From Sindora glabra (lineage: Eukaryota > Streptophyta > Magnoliopsida > Fabales > Fabaceae), in NCBI GenBank assembly GCA_020226215.1, contig CM035230.1, positions 22,673,883 through 22,737,882 of the forward strand: 64,000 nt of DNA, given 5' to 3'. The translations under genes and the position numbers were made by a program. Below, piece by piece: positions 13,074-26,800 of this stretch (position 1 is its first letter; each line of letters starts with the position of its first letter). A model generated the notes under the pieces. It was given only the letters and a program-made list of their open reading frames with translations. It did no database searches and was not told the DNA's origin.

Positions 13074-14309
13074 TTATGTTATATAAGATAGTTTATGAAA
13101 GTGATTTATGTAAGTTAAAAGAGGAATTTATTTTCTTCTAAATACTATGATTTTGACCAATTTTTTTGTCTCTCTCAAACATAAAAAGAACATGGAGAAA
13201 AATTCTACAATAATAGAGTATATTTATTTTTTTACAAAAATTATTTTTTTATTTGAAAAAAGTGTTTTCCAAATTGAAGATAAAAAGAATAGACAGTAGT
13301 TAATAGAGTAAATAAGAAAATATTTTATTTAATTATAAAATTATTATCAATAATAAAAATAAGTTAAAAAAATATAAATGTTGTTTATGTTTTTAAGTTA
13401 TAAATTTAAAGCAATAATTTTTTAAAAACAACAAAATAAGAACTTTTTTAAAATGTAAAAATAAAAAAATATTTTTAAAAATAGTAAACAAATAGATTCT
13501 CAATTTTTTAAAATATAAATTAAAAACTATTTTTAAAAAATAGTAAACTAATAAAGATTTAAATTTGATTAATTGTCAATATAAATTAACATTGTATTAT
13601 CATCCAAATCATGTGTTGTCATATTAATTCAAAAAAGTTAAAACTCTCTTATTGCAACTAAATTTTTTTAATTATTTTTACTTTTTTAATAACATATCTT
13701 TTCCTCATTCATTATTAATATAAAATATTTTAAATCGGAAGTAAATTAAATTTAAACTCAACTAATAAACCCATTTTCTCCTTCAACAAACAAACATGGA
13801 GTTTTATTTTAAGATAATTGCATGATATCATTTTTTGGAAGACTTACAGTGATCATAGATCATTTAACTTTTAAAATCACTTTAAGATTCAAACATAAGA
13901 TACAGGTAACCTAACAAACTTTATTAATTAGTCTAACTTAAATGATTGATCATGCTACTCTAACTCCAAAATAGAGTATCTATTTTTTTGGGGGTTATAA
14001 TTAGTTGCTTCAACTATTTCATTTTATTTTTAATTAGATATCCATAATTTAATAGTGACATTAGATTCTTGTATTTGTTTTTATTTCTAGTTAGATATTT
14101 ATTATGTAATTCACAATTTATTAACAATTTAAGGAACTCTAACATGAGTTTAAGGACGAAAAGTACATAACCTCAAATTTCAATTTTAAAATAAAATAAT
14201 TTCAAAAAGATCATAATTTTCTTTGTATTATTAACCATTTTTTTAATGAAAAGAGTAGTAATCCATTTAATGTACAAACATAAAATTTGGAATTCAAACC
14301 TTAAGCATA
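11758..14309. other. AT-rich intergenic DNA
   Basis: No gene is supported. Overlapping minus-strand open frames at 11707-12100 show no domain and cross the end of the inverted repeat. Bases 12240-12970 are nearly pure A/T, with repeated TTATAAATTA-type words that may be a worn MITE. Confidence 0.5.
13041..13069. repeat. (AG)n microsatellite
   Basis: About 14 uninterrupted AG units. Confidence 0.95.
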
Positions 14310-15245
14310 CACTACTATAAAATTGCTTTTTAATATTGCCATATTGATGTAAATTAACATGAAAATTAACATATATAACGGTGCAATAACATTTTTGAAT
14401 ATAAGTATAACTTATAACATTGGTTCAAATAGAAAACTAACATTATAAAGTGGAATTAAATACTAAGGGTGAACAGTTTGTAAATGGGTTGAGAAAAAAT
14501 TTTTTATGTTGGTTGTTTAGATAAATAATGTGAAAGTTAGATTTAAGGAGTAGTCAAATATTAAATGTCAATTCTTACATATAGTTAATATTAAAAGTTT
14601 GTCCTAAGGGGAATTTTATAATTACGCACAAAATATTAGATGTCAATTTTAATAACAATTGATGCGAAAAGTTATAAACTCACATAGATTGCTTATTATA
14701 ACTGATATCTAAAGTATTGTCACCTACATATACATTGTCTTTATTTCTTAGAATTGTAGATAAACTTGTATTGTACAATAGTTTGTTCTCCATTTTTTTG
14801 TACTCTCTAGTTGGTATTCTTTAGCGATTGTATGACGTTAACTTTCAACCATCTACTCTTATCTATTTGAGGTATCTCCCCTAATTCTCTTATATTTGGT
14901 GAGCATTTTGTATTTTAATTGTAGTATTTGGGGTTAGATATATAGCATTAACATTTATTATTTGAAATCTTTCATTTTTATGCTTTAAAATTACTTTTCA
15001 ATTATTACTTACACATTTTAAAAGCATTATTTAATATAGAGAGTTGATATACTTAAATATATATCTTGTTTTGTGCTCATATTTTTGAAAATATTATTTT
15101 TTCTTGAATGTTATGTTTTTAGAGTAACTTTCTACATTAGTATGATTCTATTGCTTATAAAATGATATGCAATCTTTCCTCATTATTTAAGTTATCATAT
15201 GTATATGCTTGATTTTTTATCAAATGTTGCTTGATAAAAAAGTTA

Positions 15246-16440
15246 AATGTTTATAATGATTTTGTTAAACATAACGAACATAGTTGGTTCTAGTAAAAAT
15301 GATTGGAAAGGGCAGGATACTAAGAGTTCTATAGTTAAGAGAGACATGATTCTCAAGTGTGCTAAATGGGAGAAGTCAAAAGTAGATTTCAATAACAAAG
15401 GATTTCCATATGGGTGAGGTAAAATTGATTTCACTAACTACCTCAATTCTTTGATACGCACTGAGATACTCATTATTGTTAAGGAATGGCACCAAGTGGA
15501 ATAAAATAAGATGCCATCTGGGATGATATATTAGTAAGGAATCTTAATACATATCTCCATTTCAATTTTTACATATGCTTAACAAGAAGTCTTGGATTAC
15601 TAATCATTTTTGTTATTCATTTATGGGTTACGTTATAGGTTATCTTCAATATTCATTAGGATTACAAAGACAATATCTTTCTTTTAGAAGGTAGGAGGTA
15701 CAAGGATTATAAGTATATATTGAGGAAGTAGTATGTTAACATAGTAGGGATAGAAGTAAGATTTTTTATTGAAAAATATCATTGGATCAACCAATAGACG
15801 TGGAAGAAATTTATGGAGATATGTCATTCTGCAAGGCTTTAAGTAAGCTTAGACATCTCAATATTATTGTCTTTCTTCCACTGTTGATAATGAATAACAT
15901 CTTATTATCAATCATTTTATTTTTTTGTCAATAGGCCATAAGTGCAAAAAATAAGGCAAACCAAGTAAAAATGTGCACAAACATAAGTTATCTTCGGAAG
16001 AGCATAGGAAGCTCAAGGAAAATGTCATCAAGGAAAGGACTTAAGCTATTGAAGAGGTTATTGCTCAATTTGGTGATTAACCATTTGCCTCTGTTGCCTT
16101 TATAGAATAACATGAGTTGTGGGTGAAAGCTATAATCAACAATAAGGGCAAATTCATGATAGAGGGGAATCGATAGGTTGTACATGAATAGTAAGTGATG
16201 TTATTATTTTATTTATCAAATACGGAGTGTTTTGTTTATTTACTAATATATAACTAATTATTTTTTTTATATTATGCTAAGATGAGCTTGCACAACTCAC
16301 CACCCAAGGAAAGTTTTTGCTGGGAACTCAAGTGCATCCTGGGCATGTGAAAGATGTTGAAGGAATAAATAGCATTCTCATGGCAGGAGAATATTTAAGA
16401 GAAAAAGGGAAGAACTGAGGGAAGAATTGAAGAATTCAAT
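15246..16440 (+). pseudogene. Plant transposase (Ptta/En/Spm family) relic
   Basis: Plus-strand fragments in order resemble the plant CACTA-associated transposase domain. Around 15430-15500 is IRTEILIIVKEWHQV (expected 'ARxxVPIxxKDWRxV'). Near 15770-15840 is IEKYHWIN-TWKKFMEICHS. At 15935-16190 is a long frame with HKLSSEEHRKLKENV, FASVAFIE-HELWVKA and NNKGKFM (typical 'E-L-W' and 'GKx' blocks). At 16281-16400 is LTTQGKFLLGTQVHPGHVK (expected 'LGxxEHxGRVRG'). Several stops fall at CAA/CAG codons turned into TAA/TAG. Intron-like gaps separate the blocks, so an original multi-exon gene is likely. The assignment rests on motif spacing, not on a search. Confidence 0.65.
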
Positions 16441-17149
16441 TTTGCAACATGTGATGGCCTTCTTCTAGTGGGAAGGCAAGTTGCTAGTCGTCCTAAGGGA
16501 GGAAGAAGAGGTTCAAATGGTGACCTTTACACTATAACAAGATAGTTGTTACCTTATTAACTTTAACCACTTTGCCAAATTATCACAGGAAAATTCTTGT
16601 CACCCTATTGCTTATTGTTAAGTACTCACCAATCATATTTTAAGATTAGATTGATGTTGATTGACTTGTTTATTTACCATTACAAATTAGAAGTAAATGT
16701 GTACTTCTATTTGCAAGACCTTTTGTTAGGCAAGAAGCGAAAGGTATGGTTTTTCTTAACTATGTACTTCACACCATTACATTGCTAGAGGGTGAGTGTA
16801 AGGTTATGGGGGACATTATGGATGATGCCATCATTGTGGTGTTATTACCAATGGAGAAGGTAACTACAATGACTTGAGTAGTTGGCATCTACTAACTTAG
16901 CCAAAGGTCTTAATTTCATTATTCACAGAAGTGAGATTTTCTATCATTTTAAGTTCATTATTTATGTTCATAAGAAATATTATCTAGTATGTTTGATTCT
17001 TTTATCTTCATTTAATCCATTTTTGGGTAACTCCACAAGAAGAAAAGGGCAAAGATAAGGTGGAGAAAGATAAGGATGAAGATGACAAATCCAAAGAATC
17101 AAACTTTTGTAGCTTATCTTTAAGGGGAAAAAACAAAGGCAAGAACATC

Positions 17150-17930
17150 TCGGGAGGAGCTCTAATCCTTTGCATAGAAAATATCAAATATTGATCTCAT
17201 TCTATTGTTTATGAGCTTCAATGTCATGGAACATGGTGGTCCCATTCTCTTTCCTAAGAATCTAATCTTTTATCCTTTGAATGGGAAGGAGTTAGATGTT
17301 TCTATTGTGATGACTTGAATTAGGTGTGTTCATCTTTACTTTTTAAGTTTTCCTTAGTTTTGTGCACATATTAGATAATATGAATTTTAACATTCATGCA
17401 TTCTGAAAATTATAGGAACTAGCATTGTGTCATTAAGGAAAGAAAATTAGGTTCTTACTTCAGTCTTCTAGATGTAAATAGGACTTAGGAAGTGGGGACA
17501 ATGTTGGAGTTTCGATACATAAACAACACCAAGACAATGAATAAGAAGTGATAATACTACATGGTACCATACTATAAACTATATGTAGGTGCAAAGATGG
17601 GCATTAATTCAACTTTAGTTATATTTTTTCTTTCATTGTCATACTTTGATATTGATAATGTTGTAGGCACCATAAGATGTTAAGCATTGTCTATTTGAAT
17701 GAAAAGATGATCTATTGAATTAACTCACTAGGGCATGAACTATACGAGAGTTGGAAGGACATGCTTACAAGGCAATGAACATATATTGTAGAATGAAAAG
17801 CAACTCCAACAAGATGGTTAACATCAAATAGGTACAAGTGAATGTAATGTTTTTGTGCATGTTTTGATTCCTAATATAGTGATTAATTATTATTACATGA
17901 AATTGACACTATTTTGAGTTGGTTTTTTAT
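17150..17930 (+). other. Degenerate interior of the CACTA element
   Basis: This lies between the transposase relic and the protease-like exon. Short coding-like stretches (around 17210-17330 and 17410-17500) are interrupted by stops, and I cannot name them. They probably belonged to the middle of the transposase/protease gene. Confidence 0.4.
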
Positions 17931-18050
17931 AGTGCCCAAACAAGCAAGCAACATTGAGTGTGGCTACTTCATGATAAAATATATGCTACACATGATCATG
18001 CATATGTAGAGCAATGAAAAGCCTAATTGGATAATTCATTTAAATTTTGG
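17931..18050 (+). pseudogene. Ulp1-like cysteine protease C-terminal exon (CACTA passenger)
   Basis: After an intron-like TTTTTTATAG acceptor the plus strand reads KQASNIECGYFMIKYMLHMI. This matches the end of the Ulp1/SENP C48 peptidase domain common in plant transposon genes ('xxxECGYYVMRYMxxI'), where the Cys is the catalytic nucleophile. The rest of the protease (His and Asp region) is not readable upstream. In plant CACTA elements such a domain often sits downstream of the transposase domain, which fits the context. It is a relic. Confidence 0.6.
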
Positions 18051-19192
18051 TTGGGTAGACACTTATGGAAAATACTTAGTTCTATCTTTGTATATGAGTT
18101 GTTGAATTCTATAATTAGGATGAAATCCTATTTTGGGGATAGTGAGGTTTAAAAGAATTCTAAAGGATAAAAAAATTAGTAAATAACATTGGTTATTTTA
18201 AAAAATCATCATTCTTTAACACATTAAACATTAGTTATTTAAAACAAACTGACATCCTATTAGAAGTTTAAGATATGAAAAAATCGATTTTCAATGATAG
18301 TTTACTAATCAATGTCTTTTATAATTGATGACATCTGTTGCTAAGTAAAAAATCAATTTTGTATTTCTATTATTCAACAATATTAAGAAACTAAAAATAT
18401 TGATTTTCTTGTAAAAAATTGATGTTGTTATAGGTATTCAACATTAGACCAAAATTTGACATTAAATATATTGGATGTATAATGATATCCATCTACACAT
18501 TGATTAAAAATTGATATAGAATGTTTTAAGCAATCGATGTTAAATGACATTTTTGTAATAGTGACAATAAAGAAGAAAGGCCATAAGGCAATATCAATTC
18601 CACTACACTATACTACTAATGTACTAGGTATATTTGACCATTTAAAATACATGTATAAATGGAATGTAAGATTTACTTCAACAATTAATAAGGTATACCT
18701 ATAAAATATGATTCCTAATACGTGAAAGTAACCTGGGCCCTAAAAGATTTTATTGTTTGCATTTATATATATTAATATATTTTAGATTGATTTCTTAAGA
18801 ATTTAAAATTGTATATATTTTATAAAAATTTTAATACATTATTTTCTCAAGAAATGAAAAATTCCCACTCCTCTATTTATATAATTTAATTAAAAAGTAA
18901 TGGATAGTATTCGATTAAAAATGAAAATTAATCATAACATTTCAATTATACTTTTAAATTATAAAAATTTAATTGAATGAAATTATGAAGAGCAATAGCG
19001 TAATTTAATATTTTTGTGTCAAAACAGAAGAGAAAGTGATCGGTTTTTCTTATCTTTGACCATCAGAGTCCAATTGACCCATACGGACAATATATTATTG
19101 TAATAATAACGTACAATAATGTTTACCAAAAAAAAAAAAAAAAAAGGTACATCAACAAAAAGGAAAAAAGTGAATTACTTGGAAGCTTGGTT

Positions 19193-19498
19193 TTATTTTT
19201 CTAGTCGCATGAAGAAACTTCGTGCGTGGTTCCTGTAATGGGTTGTCTTCCCTCAAGTCAAGTCGTCTTTGGTGCTTTTGATTGCGCAATTCCATGCGAC
19301 CGCCAACAACGTTGTGCGGTCAAGTCGTTGAGGAATGGGTCCCTTGCTGAATGTAACGTCGTCATCGTCGTATTAGATTGTGGCTACAAAATCCTCTTCG
19401 AAATGGGGACCGGATTAATAGGATTGGGATTTTGTGTTGAACAAAATGCAATACATACGGCTCAGATAATTAAAATCCTTATATTTACCCTTGTTTGA
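19193..19498 (+). other. CpG-rich patch with a 90-codon open frame, not identified
   Basis: Bases 19200-19450 are far richer in G/C and in CpG than the surrounding 5 kb. The plus strand is open from an ATG at 19226 to 19498, with four or five Cys and a hydrophobic C-terminus. I recognise no domain, and the minus strand has several stops. It could be a worn exon, a fragment captured by an unrecognised element, or DNA that escaped methylation-driven C loss. The frame may be chance. Confidence 0.3.
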
Positions 19499-21320
19499 TT
19501 TTATGGAAAAAGGAAAATATGTGGAGAAAAACAAATGTTAAAAATAGACATTTATTGTTTATGTTTATTGTTTGGATGGTTTGAAAGTTTTGAGGTGGAG
19601 AGAAAAACGATTGAAAAAAGCATTTTGAAAAACAGTTAAATATTTTTCTATTAAATAGATGTAAAAAAAAGATTAAAAAATTTCATAATTACAAAATTAT
19701 CCTCTTGTAAAATTTATTATACAATTTTATTGATTTACGATTAAGATAATTTTATCATTTATTATATTAATTTTTTATTCTTTTTTATTTTTATCAAATC
19801 AAATAAAAAATTAATATTTTATCTAATTTATTTCTATACTTTTTTTCACGACATCCATACATGGAGTAGTAAAGACTTTTCTTTTTTCTTTTTTTATTTT
19901 AATTATTATAAAAAAATTTATATGACAAGAAGCAACTACATCATCAAATAAAATAGTAATAACTAATTTTTTTACTAACAATAAAGAATTTAACAATTTT
20001 TAAGAATGTGATAATATATGATAGATAATAATATAAAATTAATTTAGATAAGGAATAAATCAAATTTAAGTCATAGAATTAAAGGGTACACGAATAAAAA
20101 TGTTTGTAATCTAACAAAAGGTTTTGATAGTTTGATATAAATTTTAGGTTAAAAACTTTTGATTATTTGATAGAAATTTTAGGTTATCAATTCTTTTATG
20201 AAAGAGAAACTCAAATGAATGCAGTGTAGCATGCTAATTGTGAGCCATTAAGTTCAATTTGGGTGTCTCCTTGGCATAGCAGTAGTTAAATTGATTACCG
20301 ATGTAATTGATTATTAATAAATTTATTCGAATTCATTTTATATTGCAAAAACTTAATAATTGTTGATCTTTTGGAGGGGATTGAAGTTGAAAATTTTTTA
20401 GTGAAAAAAAAATTGATTATGAGAATTCAATCGTGATTTTGAGCAAACATTGATTCTTAAATTGCACTACTTATTTATCATTAATTGCAATTAAGGCTTT
20501 AAATTATCGTTTGTGATTGTCATGTTGCCTAATAATTTTACTGCTGCAAACCATTCTGTAACTATAATTTTTTGTAGTTTTGTTTTTGCAATAGTTACAT
20601 TTTTTTTTGGGTACATTTATTTGCAATTTTACTCATCGAAACGTAGTCACAGTCCGAAATTGCATCCATTCAACCTTGAAACACACCTTGTTTACCATTA
20701 ATTGCAACCGAAGCTTGCTACAACCAGGAATATCGTTAGATTATTCTTGCATTTGGTTCTTTATTTCCTCGGCCAAATAACTTTACATGATGAAAATTAT
20801 TAATAAGAAAATTAAGGAAGTGAATAATTATAAATTTAATAATTATTTTTTATTTATTATTATTTATATAATTATAAATTTTTAATTTTTTTATCTGATA
20901 TACTTTATCCGCTCTCTAAATATAACGTGCACTTTGGAGAGGGGATGACTTTCCTAAATTCTCTTCCTTTCTTAAAACTTTGTAGTCAAATGAGAAAACA
21001 TAGCATTAATCAAGGAGAAGCCAGCCCAATCAGCATCGCAGTTTTCAATCAGTTTGATGGAAGATATTTCTTGAACCAAATTTAATTCTCAACTCTTTTG
21101 TTCTCTTATGGCATGTTTGGAGGAGGGAGGGGATGAAGGAGAAAAAGGAAGAAGAGAAGATTACGTTAATTTTTTTAAATTGTTTAAAAAGTTTTGATGA
21201 TGAAAAAAAGAAATTAAAAATTTATAATTAATCCTCCAAAATTTTATAATATGTAAAAATTATTTTGTCTTTGAAGAATTTTTTAAACATTTAAATAATG
21301 AGAGGAAAAATCATGATTTA

Positions 21321-21621
21321 GGATTTGCTTGTTTACTATATTAAAAAAATAATTTTCCCTTTTTCTAAACAGAAGTTTTTTGTTTATCAAACTATTTTTA
21401 AATTTTATTTTTAAAAAATGTAGCTTTAAATATGTAACTTGAAAATAAAAAAATAGAAGTAAATTTTTTATATTTTCTTAACTTATTTTTTAATTTTAAA
21501 GGAGATATTTTCTTATTTACTTATCCAAACATCCTTTATTTTTTTGCATTAAAAATAGCTTTTTAAAAAATTTTTAAAATAATTTTTAAAAATAAAAATA
21601 AAAACATATTCAAACAAATCC
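21321..21621. mobile_element. Tourist-like (PIF/Harbinger-type) MITE, 301 bp
   Basis: The termini are GGATTTGCTTG on the left and, reverse-complemented, GGATTTGTTTG on the right. Both ends are flanked by the trinucleotide TTA (21318-21320 and 21622-21624), the duplication typical of PIF/Harbinger elements. The interior is A/T-rich and non-coding, and contains a second inverted GGATGTTTGG word near 21530 that may be an older end. Confidence 0.55.
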
Positions 21622-22058
21622 TTAATTACCAATTCTCTTCATTTCTTTTTCAATCTATTTTCTTACATTTTCTTCTATGCTCGATTAATCATATTTCTCA
21701 AAACATATCATTAGTGGACTCCGACACGAAAACATTCATTATATATCCAAGATTTTCTCTATTAATTAGACTATTGGGCCGTTGACATATAACCCAAATG
21801 TTTGTTTCAAAGAAGAAGGAAGAAAAATAACGAGGAAAGAAATGTTTTATCATATCTCACGTGAGAGCTTTGGATAATGAAGTGGAAGGAATAATGAAGT
21901 GGAAGGAATGATAATTTATATGATTAATCCTTCCCCTTTCATTTTAACGAAGGATATATGTGAGTACAGCTAGCAAATCAAGTTAATTTATGACTAGTTT
22001 TATTTTATTCGAATTTTAATTTAATAAATTAAATTTATGAGATAAATAACTAATACAT

Positions 22059-22074
22059 AAGCTAAATTATTTGA
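22059..22074. repeat. Left target-site duplication of the LINE
   Basis: AAGCTAAATTATTTGA here matches AAGTTGAATTATTTGA at 27971-27986 in 14 of 16 bases. The two sites bracket the LINE and its A-rich tail. Confidence 0.6.
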
Positions 22075-22096
22075 CGTTAACATACAAATTACCTTA

Positions 22097-23740
22097 ATGG
22101 AGGTGCTGAATTGCCCTACGAACCCTGACCATGAAGCTTCACTAGAGAAGGATGATATGCTATAGTGTAGTTGCAAAAAGGACAAAGGCGATGTCTCACA
22201 GGACACAAACATGGAGGATCAACAAATTCTAGAGGTCTCAAAGGAGGGGAATCCTTGCTTTGCACCATAAATCCAGAAGTTGTCTTATAAGGACAAGCTC
22301 ATTCAAGTTAATGGTTATAATGTAGGTGATCAAAACGAGGATAAACTAATTATAGATGATGATAATTCCTAGGGAGATGAGAAGGGTCTACAAAAAATTG
22401 AGGATAAGGGTCATCCTGAGAATGCTCTATGCCCCGTGGTAAAAATCTCTAAGGAGGAATAGTAAGAACTATGCAAATTGTGGAGACTATCCTTAGTGGT
22501 CAAGCTGTTAGGTAAAACTCTAGGATTCCAATTTCTCAAGACTTGGTTGTTGAAACTGTGGCAAAAGGATGGCAAGATAGATTTCATTGATATAGGGAAT
22601 GATTGCTTCTTAGTTCATTTTATTAATTCTAAAGATTATAACTTTGCTTTAACAAAAAGGACCTTGGGTAATTTGAAATCACTATCTAATGGTGTAGCAA
22701 TGGTTTCTAGAGTTTGATCCTTTCACCACAGAATTTAGGAAGATATCAGTCTGGATTAGAGTGCCTAGCCTTTTAATTATATGCTATAACATACATTTCT
22801 TATAGAAACTAGGTAACAACTTTGGCAAAACCCTGAAGGTGGATTCCCATACATTGAACTCTGATTAGGAAGGTGCTGATGTTGAGAAAGGCAAATTTGC
22901 ATGCATTTGCATTGAAATCGGCTTGAAAAAAAATTGGTCACAAAATACAAATTAAGGGGAAAAATAAGGCATGTCCAATATGAAGGGCTCAAAATAGTGT
23001 GTTTTCAGTTGTGATATTTACAGTCACCACAAGGACTAGTGCTTGTTGTTTCACCCTTCTAACTAAACTGGAAATCATAGTGAAAATAGTCCTAATTTCC
23101 AAACTCAGAAACTAGATAACTCACACTAGGTGGTAGGTGTAGAAGACTTTAGGCCATGGATGATGGTTCAATGCCAAAAATGAAGAATTAACACCTCTCC
23201 TAAAACTAACCAAGACTCCAATGGTAAAAAAGTGAGATTGAAGGAGAAAAGTCCATTAATCAAAAAGGTCGAGAGACCAAACCTTAGTTTAAGGGCCAGA
23301 TACGTTGTCCTCAACAACCTTTCTCATGTTAAGGATGAATTGACTGCTATTTATGATGCCATTAGTTTGAGGGGCCCACATGATATGGCAGTTGATAATT
23401 TAGCTTCTAGGTCAAAATAGAGAAAATAACAGATTGAAAAGGCTTCTCCTTTTGAAAAGTCCCATGCACTTTCTTCACATAATGTTAAAATTAATACTGA
23501 GGTAGTTGCTAGTACCTTATCTCTACCTATAACAAATCCAGCACCAGAAGGTAGATCTTTATCTAGGTACAATACCATAAAGCCTTCACCTGTTATACGA
23601 CCAAGTCCAATATTGAATACTGATCCTATCCTTGCCACAAAAAATAGAAACCCAAATATTCCTTCAAGTATCTAGAATATATCCCACCCTAGCAAACCTT
23701 ATAACTTTCCAATGTTGGAAGCAATTAGGTGGGCTTAATA
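22097..23740 (+). pseudogene. LINE ORF1 relic (DUF4283 plus zinc knuckle)
   Basis: The first ATG (22097) opens a frame with an acidic N-terminus, then SYKDKLIQVNGYNVG near 22270-22320, and the DUF4283 domain at 22478-22717 (LVVKLLGKTLGFQFLKTW, then KDGKIDFIDIGNDCFLVHF), which binds nucleic acid in plant LINE ORF1 proteins. Around 22980-23040 a worn CCHC knuckle follows (CVFSCDIYSHHKD, stop, C). A low-complexity, basic tail (23232-23420 open) leads to the end. Stops interrupt it at several points. It would have coated the element RNA. Confidence 0.75.
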
Positions 23741-23880
23741 GAATATGGAAACTATTAAACCTAGTGCTGTAATAGCAAATTTGGGAGCAACAAAGGTGGA
23801 ATACTAGCTTCTTTGATGGCATTTTATGGCCTTTCCTACATAAAGACTTATCTTTACTTATATGTCCTAATTTGATCCAT

Positions 23881-26800
23881 ATGAATATTTTTGTTTGGAA
23901 TTGCAGAGGTGCAAGCAAACCCAGCCTCCCTCATCTAATAAAAGGCATGGTTAGATTACAAAATCTTCATATAATCGCTCTTTCAGAGACTAGAGTTAGT
24001 AATGAGAGGGCAATGAAGGTTTTAAAATAAATTGGCTAGCTTAATTTTATTCAAGTTGAGGCAACTGGCTTTGCAGGTGGAATCTAGATCTTCTGGAATT
24101 CATGACATGTTTCTCTGAAAATCCTTGCCGTACATAATCAATTCATCCATTTTGGAGTGGAAGATCAACAATGGGGGAATCAGATTTGTACAATTATTTA
24201 TGCCAACGCAAATTTTCTTTCACGCTCCAATACTAGAAGCTGCTAACAAAATTGGCATACATCATAAAGGATGAAAAAATAACTAGTTCATTCCATAACT
24301 CTAGTAGCTTGAAAGATTTCCTCCAATGTATTAATCTTTGCCACCTTTTAGATCTTGGCTTTATTAGTAGAAAATATACTTGGTCCAGAGGTAAAGTTCA
24401 TGAATGACTTGATAGAGCATGGGGAACTTTGTGTGGAAAATAACATTTCCAAACACATGTGTAAACATACTTCCCCTTATGTCTTCTTATCACAGTTCGC
24501 TTCTAATTTGGTGTAATCCTGAAAGACATAGGTGGCCTAAAAAACATCCTTTTAAATTCTAGGCAGCTTGGCTTTTACACGAGGATTGCTCTTATGAAGT
24601 GGTATGCAACTAGCATACTGATTGTGGCTGGGAGGAAAAATCACAAAGATTTATTAATTCTATCAAGATATAGAATAAGGAGATGTCTGGTAATATCATC
24701 CAAGGAAAACATAAGATTTTCATAAGGTTGGAAGGAGTAGAAAGAAGACTTAACAACTTACACAACACATATATGTTGTCCCTTAAGCAAACATTGCTTC
24801 ATGAATATGAACTTATCTTTCATTAAGAACAGGTGCTATGGATGCAGAAATTAAGATGCATCTGGATGATTAACAGAGATTTGAATACTCATTAATTTCA
24901 TACGACTATTCTAATTTGTAGAAGTAAGAACAAAATTTCAGTTTTAAAGGAAGATGACGAGAATTGGATAACTACTGATAGAGATTTACAAAATTTGGCT
25001 AGGAATTTCTACGTACGACTATTATCTCCATATCAACCCTGTAATAGACTTCTTATTGCGGATGTCATAGCCTTATTTGAATCTCTTTACATGTTGTAAT
25101 TACTGACTAGGAAATAAAAAATGCAATATTTAGTATAGGTCTATTAAAAGCCCCAAGATCTAATAGCCTAAACATTTTGTTCTTCTAATCCCAATAAGAT
25201 ATTATTGGTCCCTTAGTTTGCTATTTAATCCAAAATATTTTCAAAAACACATGTGAAGTTAGTTCAATTAATAAAACTCTTCTCGTGCTCATTTCAAAAG
25301 TGGAGAGCCCAAAACATATAAAGCAATTTTGACTTCTCAGTCTTTGCAATGTGATTTATAAAGCAATGACTAAAATAATTACATCTAGAATGAAATCTAT
25401 TATGGATGCACTTATTGCCCCTAACTAATGTAGCTTCATTCTAGGCTATTATAGCTTGGATAATATTATAACTACCAAAGAAATCATTCACTCTATGTGA
25501 TCGAAATGAGGAGGTAAAGATTGGATGGCCATTAAAGTAGATTTAGAGAAAGCATATGACTGTCTAGATTAGGATTTCCTGGAAGATGCCTTAAGAACTG
25601 TAAGAATACAACAAAACCTAGTGGAGCTTATCATGACTTGTATTAAAACCTTTACAATGAACATTATTTGGAATAGGGAATTAACTTTAGAATTCAAGCC
25701 AAAATGAGGAATTTGTCAAGGTGACCCCTTTTCCCTATACCTTTTTGTTCTATGTATTGAGAGACTAACTTATATGATTAATAGAGTAGTTTCTCAAAAA
25801 TCTTGGACTTATTATGCTCAATTGAAATAGTCCACCCCTATTTCACTTATTTTTTTTACAAATGATTTGGTTTTGCTCTCTGAAGCATTTATGAAAAATG
25901 TCCATGTTATTAACTTTTGCTTGGATATCTTCTATCAAAGTTCTAGCCAAAAAGTGAGCAAGGATAAAACTAAAGTTTTCTTCTCTCAGGATGTTTATCC
26001 CATTAGAGCTAACCAAATTAGCAATGCACTAGGTTTTTCACTAATTAACAATCTTGGTAAATATTTGGGAATTCCCCTATATCATAAAAGAATCACCAAG
26101 AATACGTTTAGTTCTATTATTGAGAAGGTTTGCAAGCAACTAAGTGGTTGGAAAGAAAAATAGTTATCTTTTGCAAGAAGACTTACTCTAGCTCAATCTA
26201 TTATATTAACCATTTTGAGTTATGTTATGCAAACTAATCTCATTCCTACGAACATTTTAGATGAGATAGAAAAATTGGAAAGAGCTTTCCTTTAGGGTTT
26301 TTCATCTGAACAACATAAGATCAATCTTATCTCCTAGGACAAAGTTTATTAACCAAAAGAGGAAAGTGGTCTAGGTTTGAGAATCCTAAGACCGATGAAT
26401 GAAGCCTACATGATGAAATTGGGTTAAGGTATCCTATAAAATTAATTTACACTATAGGTTTATGTGCTCCTTAATAAATATAAATGTTTAACTAATGGAA
26501 CCTTACAAGTAAGACTAGGTTCCAATCCTTCTAATGTGTGGTGAGGCATATGCAAATTATGGCTGGAGTTATTATAAAACTTATGCCATAAGGTTAGGAA
26601 TGGGAATCATAACAAATTTTGGATAGATTGTTAGGTTCCAAACTTCCTTTATCTAGCTGATTGTGCTGTTATAAATGTTTCCAAGGAAGAAAGAGCCTTG
26701 TTAGTTAATTATTTCTTAACAGCCTCAGGTGGATGGAATACTGATTTTATTAAGGGGATATTGCCAAATATGGTCAATGACTTAATCCTGGCCATGTAAC

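Larger units (their letters stand above)
14310..18563 (+). mobile_element. CACTA (En/Spm-type) DNA transposon, degenerate, 4.25 kb
   Basis: The left end reads CACTACTATAAAATTG. The reverse complement of the right end reads CACTATTACAAAAATG. Both carry the CACTA signature. The flanking triplets are ATA and ACA, a 3-bp target duplication with one mismatch. Sub-terminal zones (14340-14720 and 18190-18540) hold many short repeats of the type ACATTGGTT / AATTGATG, as expected for transposase-binding regions. The interior contains plus-strand relics of the plant transposase (Ptta/En/Spm family) and of a Ulp1-like protease. All frames are broken, so the element is immobile by itself. Confidence 0.8.
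18564..22058. other. Intergenic DNA
   Basis: No gene is supported. The stretch contains a poly-A run (19128-19145), the CpG-rich patch and the Tourist-like MITE listed separately. A 62-codon frame (20513-20701) has no motif. Confidence 0.5.

Noticed and set aside
15988..16185. Minus-strand frame inside the first CACTA element
   Set aside because: The opposite strand at this place carries transposase-like motifs; this frame is a shadow.
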